Shown here one piece after another: positions 1 through 5,237 of a stretch of 5,242 bases of DNA (positions within the stretch are counted from its first letter, which is position 1; each line of letters begins with the position of its first letter). The DNA lies in assembly GCA_018065885.1 (NCBI GenBank), contig JAGHSL010000070.1:1-5242 (forward strand). Reading direction: 5' to 3'. The translations under genes and the position numbers were made by a program. The stretch is from Candidatus Limimorpha equi (GTDB taxonomy: Bacteria; Bacteroidota; Bacteroidia; Bacteroidales; F082). Below the pieces are notes generated by a model that made no database searches, was not told where the DNA came from, and saw nothing but the letters and a program-made list of their open reading frames with translations.

Positions 1-221
1 TGCATCTGCGCAATGGACATTATGGCTTGGTGGAGATTAAACTTGGCGGAGAGAAACTAATCGCTGAAGGTGCGGCCACGCTCAACAAACTCGAAAGCAA
101 GATTGATTCGGAGAAAATGTATTTGCCAACCTTTAAAATGGTGCTTACCGCCATTGGCAACTACGCCTATCTTCGTGAAGATGGCGTGTGGGTGGTGCCG
201 ATTGGCAGCTTGAAGCCCTGA
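1..221 (+). CDS. C-terminal fragment of AAA-type ATPase with DUF4143 domain (5' end outside window)
   Basis: The reading frame is open from base 3 to the TGA at 219-221 and gives 72 residues; the start lies upstream of the window. The segment resembles, from memory, the extreme C-terminus of the large family of bacterial and archaeal ATPases that pair an N-terminal AAA domain with a C-terminal DUF4143 domain. Visible marks are YGLVEIKLGG near the beginning, where Glu-Ile-Lys fits the E-x-K half of a PD-(D/E)XK-like fold, then a helical stretch, the strand-like FKMVLTAIGNYAY, and the ending REDGVWVVPIGSLKP, which is typical of these proteins. The ATPase motifs would be upstream and cannot be seen. 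The cellular role of this family is poorly defined; it is widespread in Bacteroidetes, often in many copies. A TTG at 27-29 is not a credible start because the homologous region begins before it. The family call is fairly secure, the function is not. Confidence 0.8.
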   Translation, partial: HLRNGHYGLVEIKLGGEKLIAEGAATLNKLESKIDSEKMYLPTFKMVLTAIGNYAYLREDGVWVVPIGSLKP

Positions 222-263
222 GCTGACTGATGTTTGATGCGGTTTTCCAGCTTTTATTTCAGC

Positions 264-298
264 AAAAAGCATTCTAATGTTGAATGAAATGCTTTTTT
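264..298 (+). terminator. Intrinsic terminator after the DUF4143 gene
   Basis: The arms AAAAAGCATT (264-273) and AATGCTTTTT (288-297) pair perfectly over 10 bp around a 14-base loop, and the right arm runs into a T tract. It lies 43 bases after the stop codon of the upstream gene. The stem is AT-rich, so it may be weak; the A-tract/T-tract symmetry would also let it act in the other direction. Confidence 0.65.
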
Positions 299-309
299 CC
301 CTATTTTTG
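279..309 (+). promoter_or_regulatory. Candidate Bacteroidetes-type promoter for the transporter gene
   Basis: TATTTTTG at 302-309 fits the Bacteroidetes -7 consensus TAnnTTTG exactly. GTTG at 279-282 lies 19 bases upstream and matches the -33 element TTTG in three of four positions. Transcription would start near 316, leaving a leader of about 48 bases before the ATG at 364. The -33 element falls inside the loop of the preceding terminator hairpin. The region is AT-rich, so a chance match is possible. Confidence 0.4.
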
Positions 310-363
310 TCGCTTGTTGAGAAGGAAAATCTAAATTCAATGTATAATTAAAATTTCAAAACT

Positions 364-2046
364 ATGTTTAAAGGACAACCTAAAGGTTTGTATGCCCTCG
401 CCCTTGCCAATACTGGCGAGCGTTTTGGCTACTACACGATGTTGGCCATTTTCCTGCTGTTTTTGCAGGCAAAATTTGGCTTTGAAGCAAAGGTCGCGGG
501 TCAATTCTATGCAATTTTCCTTGCTGCCGTTTATTTCATGCCTGTTTTAGGCGGTTGGCTCGCCGACAGAATTGGTTTCGGCAAATGTGTCGTTACAGGC
601 ATTTGCGTTATGTTCGTCGGTTATGTCTGTCTTGCCATTCCTACCGATGCTTTTGCAAGCAGAGGTCTTGCCTTGACCCTTATGATTGCCGCCTTGCTGC
701 TGATTGCGGTCGGTACGGGCCTTTTCAAAGGTAATTTGCAGGTTATGACAGGTAACCTTTATGATGAGGCTAAGTATTCTTCAAAACGTGATTCAGGTTT
801 CAGCCTTTTCTACATGGCTATCAATCTGGGTTCAATGTTCGCTCCTACTGCTGCTACAGCTCTGACTAACAGTCACCTTGGTAAAGTTGGTTTGGTCTAT
901 AAGGCTGATATTCCGGCTTTGGCTCATCAGTTTTTGAATGGTACGATTACACCTGAAAACACTGACAGACTTCAGGCTTTGATGGCCATGATGCCAGGCG
1001 AGAACATCGCATCAATGGATATGACTGGCTTTTGCCAATTCTATATCAACCATCTTTCGACGGCTTACAATTTGGGTTTTGCCGTTGCTTGCGTTTCCTT
1101 GATTCTTTCCATCACCATCTATTTTGTGTTCCGTCCTTGGTTCAAGCATACTGATGTGAATGCTAAACAGGCTGCCACTGCAAACCAAAACGTGGTGACT
1201 TTGACTCCAAAACAGGAAAAGGATCGTATTGTTGCTCTTGTTTTCGTGTTTGCCGTTGTCATTTTCTTCTGGATGGCCTTCCACCAGAACGGTTCTTCGC
1301 TGACTTATTTCGCCCGCGATTACACTCAGGATTCAGTTTCCGGATGGTCGAGAATCGGCTTCAATATTTGGGCTTTGGCTTTGATTGCTGCATCAATTTA
1401 TACCTTATTCGCTACATTTCAATCGGAAACAAAGAAGGCAAGAGGCATTTGCGGTGTGGTGACAGTGGCTTTGTGGTGCGGTGCTTTTGCCTTGTATAAG
1501 GGAATGCTTCCTGAAATCAACATCCTGCCTCAGCAATTCCAGCAGTTCAACCCATTCTTTGTGGTGGCTTTGACTCCTGTTTCAATGGCTTTGTTCGGTG
1601 CTTTGGCAAAGAAAGGCAAAGAACCTTCGGCTCCAAGAAAGATTGGTCTTGGTATGTTTGTTGCAGCTGTCGGTTATCTCATCATGTTGATGGCTTCCAA
1701 CGGACAGCCTGCTCCTTCAGTGCTGAATGGAACAGTTTCGCCTGATCCAGTGGTGCCTACCTATCTGATGAGTACGTATTTGGTGCTTACCTTCGCTGAA
1801 CTTCTGCTCAGCCCGATGGGTATTTCTTTCGTCTCGAAAGTCGCTCCTCCGCGCTTCAAGGGTTTGATGATGGGTCTGTGGTTTGCTGCTACGGCAATCG
1901 GCAACTATCTCAGTTCAATTCCTTCAATGCTTTGGAACAATGTCCCGCTTTGGGTCAACTGGACCATCCTCATGGCACTTTGCGTCATTTCTGGTGTCGT
2001 GATGTTCTCCATGATGAAGAAACTCGAAGCTGCTACGGCAGAATAA
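364..2046 (+). CDS. Proton-dependent oligopeptide (di/tripeptide) transporter, POT/PTR family, MFS
   Basis: This 560-aa inner-membrane protein belongs to the POT/PTR2 branch of the major facilitator superfamily, whose members import di- and tripeptides with protons. Family marks: GERFGYY in TM1 (residues 18-24), the loop 2-3 motif GGWLADRIGFGK (63-74), GLFKGN (119-124), the signature FYMAINLGS (149-157), FWMAFHQNGSSL in TM7 (302-313), FNPFF (395-399), and FAELLLSPMGISFVSKVAP (477-495). About 14 hydrophobic segments are visible. Oddities: the usual ExxER of TM1 reads NTGER (N16, E19, R20), and the usual TM7 glutamate is H307. There is a loop of about 65 residues between TM5 and TM6 (roughly 167-233), and two extra hydrophobic segments (333-351, 361-380) lie between TM7 and TM8 rather than between TM6 and TM7. 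The ATG at 364 gives the normal POT N-terminus; an A-rich leader replaces a Shine-Dalgarno. The gene appears monocistronic, with promoter candidate and terminator close by. Peptide specificity is inferred from the family only. Confidence 0.93.
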   Translation: MFKGQPKGLYALALANTGERFGYYTMLAIFLLFLQAKFGFEAKVAGQFYAIFLAAVYFMPVLGGWLADRIGFGKCVVTGICVMFVGYVCLAIPTDAFASRGLALTLMIAALLLIAVGTGLFKGNLQVMTGNLYDEAKYSSKRDSGFSLFYMAINLGSMFAPTAATALTNSHLGKVGLVYKADIPALAHQFLNGTITPENTDRLQALMAMMPGENIASMDMTGFCQFYINHLSTAYNLGFAVACVSLILSITIYFVFRPWFKHTDVNAKQAATANQNVVTLTPKQEKDRIVALVFVFAVVIFFWMAFHQNGSSLTYFARDYTQDSVSGWSRIGFNIWALALIAASIYTLFATFQSETKKARGICGVVTVALWCGAFALYKGMLPEINILPQQFQQFNPFFVVALTPVSMALFGALAKKGKEPSAPRKIGLGMFVAAVGYLIMLMASNGQPAPSVLNGTVSPDPVVPTYLMSTYLVLTFAELLLSPMGISFVSKVAPPRFKGLMMGLWFAATAIGNYLSSIPSMLWNNVPLWVNWTILMALCVISGVVMFSMMKKLEAATAE

Positions 2047-2066
2047 TCAAGTAATTCCATAAAATG

Positions 2067-2097
2067 AAAAAAGCCAGTCGCACAGACTGGCTTTTTT
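2067..2097 (+). terminator. Strong intrinsic terminator of the transporter gene
   Basis: AAAAAAGCCAGTC (2067-2079) and GACTGGCTTTTTT (2085-2097) form a perfect 13-bp stem with the 5-base loop GCACA and a run of six T. It begins 20 bases after the transporter's stop codon. The symmetric A and T tracts would allow bidirectional action. Confidence 0.92.
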
Positions 2098-2183
2098 CGT
2101 GTTTTTGAGAGACCGATTTATCGCTTGTGATAATACCCTTTAGTCTCGCTATAAATCAAGAGCACAGCTTTTTTTGTTCAAAT

Positions 2184-2279
2184 ATGGACAGTGGCGTGCT
2201 GATTGTGCTGTGCTGTGTCTCGGCAATTTTCATTTTCTCGATTATGAAGAAATTGGAAGCTGCTACAAAGGACTGCTAA
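2184..2279 (+). pseudogene. Relic of the 3' end of a second POT transporter gene
   Basis: The frame from ATG 2184 to TAA 2277-2279 encodes 31 residues. Residues 5-28 align without gaps to residues 535-558 of the upstream transporter, its last transmembrane helix and tail: 14 of 24 are identical, including FS-x-MKKLEAAT (10 of 11). Over those 11 codons 28 of 33 bases match (2005-2037 against 2235-2267). Differences include amino-acid changes and synonymous changes (for example CTC against TTG for Leu), which suggests a diverged paralogue rather than a recent copy. Upstream, TTCAAATATGGACA (2177-2190) resembles the transporter's GTCAACTGGACC, but a frame change would be needed to join it, so the coding sequence looks decayed beyond the ATG. 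The relic is followed by its own terminator, as a normal gene end would be. The rest of the gene is absent. An alternative is a translated 31-aa single-helix peptide. Confidence 0.75.
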
Positions 2280-2308
2280 AACTAAATGATATGGTTGAAA
2301 AATACGGG

Positions 2309-2336
2309 AAGGTTGCCATTCGGCAACCTTTTTTTT
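2309..2336 (+). terminator. Intrinsic terminator behind the transporter relic
   Basis: AAGGTTGCC (2309-2317) and GGCAACCTT (2322-2330) form a perfect 9-bp stem with the 4-base loop ATTC, followed by a T run to 2336. It lies 29 bases after the relic's stop codon, the same arrangement as the intact transporter and its terminator. It should insulate the beta-barrel gene from upstream transcription. Confidence 0.88.
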
Positions 2337-2378
2337 GCAAAAAATTTTTTTTTCAAGAAAAAATGTTTTTCTTTGCAA
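2335..2378. repeat. AT-rich imperfect inverted repeat
   Basis: TTGCAAA at 2335-2341 is mirrored by TTTGCAA at 2372-2378. Between them lie A and T runs that can pair imperfectly around CAAG (2354-2357). The arms are low in complexity and of unequal length, so the structure could be a by-product of base composition. It directly follows the terminator T run and lies 60-100 bases before the ATG of the next gene, where a promoter or upstream AT-rich element would be expected. Confidence 0.35.
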
Positions 2379-2440
2379 GGCAAAAATAGAAGAAGCCGAA
2401 AATCTATGACAGAGTAGGCGCAACTAAATCAAAATAAGGT

Positions 2441-2959
2441 ATGAGAAAGCTCTTATTAACAACGATTATTGTTTTCATTAGTTTCTTTTCGGCGAATGCG
2501 CAGTTATGGTTGGGCGGAAGTCTGGATTTTTTGAAGAATGACACGTATTTTTCATTCACTGCTGCCCCTGAAATCGGTTATGGTTTTTCCGACTCGCCAT
2601 GGTCGGTTGCCGCTTCTTTTGGCTATTCCACAGTCCACGTTCATAAATACGGAGACAATCTGATTGATGAGGCATATACTCTAGCTCCTTTTGCCCGTTA
2701 CAATGTGAAAGAGGTCGATAAAACCACTTTCTTTGTTGATGTAGCATTTGAGATGGTGTTTTATGAAGGGCTGAAAGCAAAACGCTTTGGTTTCCATCCG
2801 GGAGTGCTCTTCAAACCAACGGATCATTGGGCGATTGTCTTGCATGTGGGTTTTGTCGGTTATAACGATGGCGGGCTGCCCGAAGTGATGGGCGACAAGG
2901 GCTTTGCAATAACTTGGAATCGGACACTCCCAACATTCGGCATGAGCTATTGTTTTTAA
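2441..2959 (+). CDS. Small outer-membrane beta-barrel protein (OMP_b-brl type)
   Basis: This is a 172-aa protein with a Sec signal peptide: Met-Arg-Lys, a hydrophobic core (residues 4-16), and a likely signal peptidase I site after ANA (residue 20, before QLWLGG). The mature part of about 152 residues alternates short amphipathic strands with turns: GGSLDF, YFSFTAAPEIGYGF (36-49), WSVAASFGYS (54-63), YTLAPFARYNV (79-89), TTFFVDVAFEMVFY (95-108), GFHPGVLFKPTDHW (117-130), AIVLHVGFVGY (131-141). It ends in MSYCF, with the C-terminal phenylalanine common in outer-membrane barrels. The pattern of APEIGYGFSD, then LAPFARY, then HPGVLF with SDHW-like residues is the usual layout of the Bacteroidetes outer-membrane beta-barrel family. 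The length fits an eight-stranded barrel. No enzymatic or transport role can be assigned. It is the first gene of a run of three envelope genes, only 41 bases before the first lipoprotein gene with no terminator between, so co-transcription is likely. Confidence 0.85.
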   Translation: MRKLLLTTIIVFISFFSANAQLWLGGSLDFLKNDTYFSFTAAPEIGYGFSDSPWSVAASFGYSTVHVHKYGDNLIDEAYTLAPFARYNVKEVDKTTFFVDVAFEMVFYEGLKAKRFGFHPGVLFKPTDHWAIVLHVGFVGYNDGGLPEVMGDKGFAITWNRTLPTFGMSYCF

Positions 2960-3000
2960 TTGTGAATCTAAAGCGCTAACTAAAAACTTGATATCGTACT

Positions 3001-4005
3001 ATGAAAAATAAGATTATAGTTTTCTCCCTTTTGCTGCTGTGCTTTTTGTATGGATGCAAGAAGGAAAAGTTTGCCCCTCATGTGGAAATCACGGAGATTC
3101 TTGATGTGTCCTATGACTCAGGCGTGCTTGCTGTCAAGGTGGATGAGGCTGTCTTCAAAGATATGACACCCAATGATCTTGTAGGTGTGCGTTGTGCATG
3201 GGAACCAGATTCAGAGATTGATGACTATAATTATTACAGTAATAATTATTATGCTGATTGGGATGAGGCTGCCGATAATGTTTTTGTTGTCCGATTAGAG
3301 TATTGTTATTTTTCTAATTGGTATATCCGGCCTTTCGTGGTGTTAGGCGGTAAGTTCTATTATGGTGATGAAGAGATTTTGATCCAACGCCCTCAAGACC
3401 AATTTATTTACACCCACGACGTTGAGGAAGTAACAGCAACTTCGGCTGTTTGTGGCGGAGAGGTCGTTGCTGTTGAGGGCGTCGAATTGGTAGAAAGGGG
3501 AGTCTGCTGGGGTACTGAAAGATATCCAAAACTGGAAGATAATCCATATACCGTAGATGGTAATGGTGCTGGTGTTTTCACAAGCCATTTGACAGGCTTG
3601 ACGGAAGGTGAAGAGTATTATGTCCGTGCCTATTCGAAGACATCGTATGGAACCGTGTATTATGGAGAAGAGAAAAGTTTTTTGGCAGGTGATGTTCCTG
3701 ATGTCATAACTGGAGAGGTAACGGTTGTGTCGTCTTATTTGGCTAGAGTTAAAAGTACTATTGTGAGTGAGGGTACTTTTTACCCAATTTATAGAGGTGC
3801 TTGTTGGGGTACGGAACCAAATCCCACGGTAGAAGGAAGCGATTATACAATGCATACTTGGTTCTATCCACAGGAAGAGGATTTGATTACGGATTTGAAG
3901 CCAAATACAACCTATTATGTCCGCGCTTTTGCCGAAAACAAGATCGGAATTGGATATGGTGAACAACAAGTCTTTACTACAAATGGTGGTAGTGGTGCTT
4001 TTTGA
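3001..4005 (+). CDS. Lipoprotein with fibronectin-III-like repeats
   Basis: This 334-aa protein begins with a lipoprotein signal: Lys residues at 3 and 4, a hydrophobic core, then LYGC with the acylated Cys at 19, followed by KKEK. Three repeat units follow. The first (about 28-130) is degenerate and unusually rich in Tyr, Asn and Asp (YNYYSNNYYADWDEA, 76-90). The second (about 143-228) has ERGVCWGTE (165-173), LTGLTEGEEYYVRAYS (197-212) and YYGEEKSF. The third (about 238-327) has YRGACWGTEPNPTVEGS (264-280), LKPNTTYYVRAFAENK (299-314) and YGEQQVFTT. Units of this form, GVCWxTxxxP followed by GLxPxTxYYVRAYA and YGExxxFxT, are very common in Bacteroidetes surface or periplasmic lipoproteins and are fibronectin-III-like. 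The protein ends in a short NGGSGAF tail without further domain. No acidic run follows the Cys, so the usual Bacteroidetes surface-export signal is not evident. A binding or scaffold role is inferred. The ATG at 3001 places the signal peptide exactly. Confidence 0.85.
   Translation: MKNKIIVFSLLLLCFLYGCKKEKFAPHVEITEILDVSYDSGVLAVKVDEAVFKDMTPNDLVGVRCAWEPDSEIDDYNYYSNNYYADWDEAADNVFVVRLEYCYFSNWYIRPFVVLGGKFYYGDEEILIQRPQDQFIYTHDVEEVTATSAVCGGEVVAVEGVELVERGVCWGTERYPKLEDNPYTVDGNGAGVFTSHLTGLTEGEEYYVRAYSKTSYGTVYYGEEKSFLAGDVPDVITGEVTVVSSYLARVKSTIVSEGTFYPIYRGACWGTEPNPTVEGSDYTMHTWFYPQEEDLITDLKPNTTYYVRAFAENKIGIGYGEQQVFTTNGGSGAF
3227..3249. repeat. Perfect palindrome inside the lipoprotein coding sequence
   Basis: ATAATTATTAC (3227-3237) and GTAATAATTAT (3239-3249) are exact reverse complements separated by a single A. 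The stretch encodes the Tyr/Asn-rich part of the first repeat unit. It is all AT apart from one C and one G. It may be a chance product of repeated TAT and AAT codons. Confidence 0.5.
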
Positions 4006-4091
4006 CTGAACTTGTGGATCCAACGATTATGATTGTTCTAAATGGATGATTTGACAAAAAATGAATGAGTATTAATTTTAATAATGTCACG

Positions 4092-5237
4092 ATGAAAAAA
4101 CATATATTTCTTTTTGCGGTCTTGATTGTCATAACTCTATGCGGCTGCAAGAAAACCCCAATGTTGCCATATAATGTCATTGAAATCATTTCGATAGATA
4201 ATGTCACTTTTACGGGAGCGAATGTTAGTTGCAATTTCGACCTGTCGAAAGTGCCTGCTGGTGCAGATCCGCCAGCGTATGTGGGTGTTGGCGTTTCAAG
4301 GGTTAGCCCGGTCACAATTAATAATTGGGATGAATGTTATGAGATTACGGATGAGGAAAGCGGGATCATCGTCATTCCTTTCATGGGACTGCAGCCCAAT
4401 ACGAAGTATTATGTGCGGCCATATATTATCCTTGAGGACAATTTATATTTCCGTTATTATGGTGAAGAAATGGAATTTGTCACCAAAAAAGTGCCTGGAG
4501 GCGGTAGGGTGTTGGATGGCGAGTTCTCGGTGAGTGATACGAAAAAAGTGCGTTTCACTTCGGGTAACTTGCAATATGTGAACTACGGAAAATATTGGCA
4601 GATTGCTGCCCATCAATATGATTGCATTGGCAATGGACAATGCTATCAGGGACGCGATTTGTTCGGCTGGGGTGATTTGACTGGTTCGAATGCCAGCGTG
4701 AATAATGCGGATTATTTGTGGACGGAAGACTGGGGCAGCCTGTTTGATGCTGACGGGTTGTCGCTTCGAACCTTAAAGAGAAGCGAATGGGAGTATCTGC
4801 TTGGCTGTAAAGATGATGAACTTTGTCGGCCAAATGCTGATAGCCTTATTGGTGTTGCAATGGTGGGTTTAATCAATGGCATAGTGCTTCTGCCTGATAA
4901 TTGGGTAACCCCGGAAGAATTGCACTTTAAGGCAGGATCAGAATATAGTCATTATTTGTATGGCTCATATTCAGCGGTTAACTCGTACACGCTTGATGAG
5001 TGGCAGGCTATGGAAGCGGCTGGCGCAGTTTTCTTGCCTTTCACTGTTTGGAATAAGTATTATGATAACAGTGTGGTCGTTGATGGGTATGGCTACGATG
5101 GGTATTATTGGTCTTCAAGTATTTATGATTTAGATGAGGCATGGTTTGTTCGTTTCTATGGTTATGCTTCACGTGGCATTTATCATGAAGATAAATATGA
5201 GGATTATGCCGTCCGCTTGGTGATGGATGTGAATTGA
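4092..5237 (+). CDS. Lipoprotein with one fibronectin-III-like unit and a C-terminal FISUMP/DUF1566-like domain
   Basis: This 381-aa protein starts at ATG 4092. An in-frame ATG at 4065 would add nine polar residues before the signal peptide and is disfavoured; from 4092 the lipobox LCGC puts the acylated Cys at 19 followed by Lys-Lys, exactly as in the preceding gene. Residues 28-132 form one fibronectin-III-like unit with GLQPNTKYYVRPYI (99-112) and YYGEEMEFVT. A VPGGG hinge (134-138) leads to a domain of about 240 residues: GEFSVSDTKKVRFTSGNLQY (143-162), DLFGWGD (189-195), RTLKRSEWEYLLG (226-238), NGIVLLPDNW (262-271), YTLDEWQAMEAAGAVFLP (299-316), GYYWSSS (337-343) and a final VRLV. This order is characteristic of an abundant gut Bacteroidales family related to FISUMP (TIGR02145) and DUF1566, probably of C-type-lectin/formylglycine-generating-enzyme fold; that naming is from memory. 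Two CX5C pairs (C178/C184, C239/C245) may form disulfides. Ligand-binding is inferred. The gene is complete and follows its neighbour by 86 bases. Confidence 0.85.
   Translation: MKKHIFLFAVLIVITLCGCKKTPMLPYNVIEIISIDNVTFTGANVSCNFDLSKVPAGADPPAYVGVGVSRVSPVTINNWDECYEITDEESGIIVIPFMGLQPNTKYYVRPYIILEDNLYFRYYGEEMEFVTKKVPGGGRVLDGEFSVSDTKKVRFTSGNLQYVNYGKYWQIAAHQYDCIGNGQCYQGRDLFGWGDLTGSNASVNNADYLWTEDWGSLFDADGLSLRTLKRSEWEYLLGCKDDELCRPNADSLIGVAMVGLINGIVLLPDNWVTPEELHFKAGSEYSHYLYGSYSAVNSYTLDEWQAMEAAGAVFLPFTVWNKYYDNSVVVDGYGYDGYYWSSSIYDLDEAWFVRFYGYASRGIYHEDKYEDYAVRLVMDVN

Larger units (their letters stand above)
2047..2440. other. 394-base region without an intact gene
   Basis: This stretch lies between the transporter and the beta-barrel gene. 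In order it holds the transporter's terminator (2067-2097), about 85 bases with no clear feature, the relic of a second transporter's 3' end (2184-2279), the relic's terminator (2309-2336), a very AT-rich imperfect inverted repeat (2335-2378), and about 60 bases of leader before the ATG at 2441. Longer reading frames on both strands here have no signal peptide, family resemblance or plausible start, so they are not called. A promoter for the 2441 gene must lie here if that gene is not read through, but no exact TAnnTTTG with a well-placed -33 element was found. Confidence 0.7.

Noticed and set aside
1012..1284. 90-codon minus-strand frame inside the transporter gene
   Set aside because: It lies wholly antisense to conserved transporter coding sequence and shows no recognisable protein features.
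2349..2375. Promoter for the beta-barrel gene with TTTCTTTG (2368-2375) as the -7 element
   Set aside because: It differs from TAnnTTTG at the important A, and the -33 position falls in a plain T run, so it cannot be told apart from base composition. It remains possible.
2174..2389. Overlapping short frames on both strands (71 and 81 codons) in the transporter-beta-barrel gap
   Set aside because: They run through two features that are better supported, the relic and its terminator hairpin, and their translations contain poly-Phe/Lys from the T and A runs with no family resemblance.
2960..3000. Separate promoter in front of the first lipoprotein gene
   Set aside because: The 41-base gap holds no TAnnTTTG element and no hairpin; read-through from the beta-barrel gene is simpler.
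3343..4023. Open frame of 226 codons on the minus strand, antisense to the first lipoprotein
   Set aside because: It mirrors a clearly coding, domain-bearing + strand gene. Its product shows no signal peptide, domain or plausible start context, and its length is a by-product of the codon use of the real gene.
4022..4037. Hairpin AACGAT-TATG-ATTGTT between the two lipoprotein genes as a terminator
   Set aside because: The stem is only 6 bp, includes a G-T pair, and has no T tract, so it is not a credible intrinsic terminator.
4065..4091. Upstream ATG as the start of the second lipoprotein
   Set aside because: It would put nine polar residues (MSINFNNVT) before the Lys-Lys of the signal peptide. 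Starting at 4092 gives a normal lipoprotein signal with Cys at 19, identical in layout to the neighbour.
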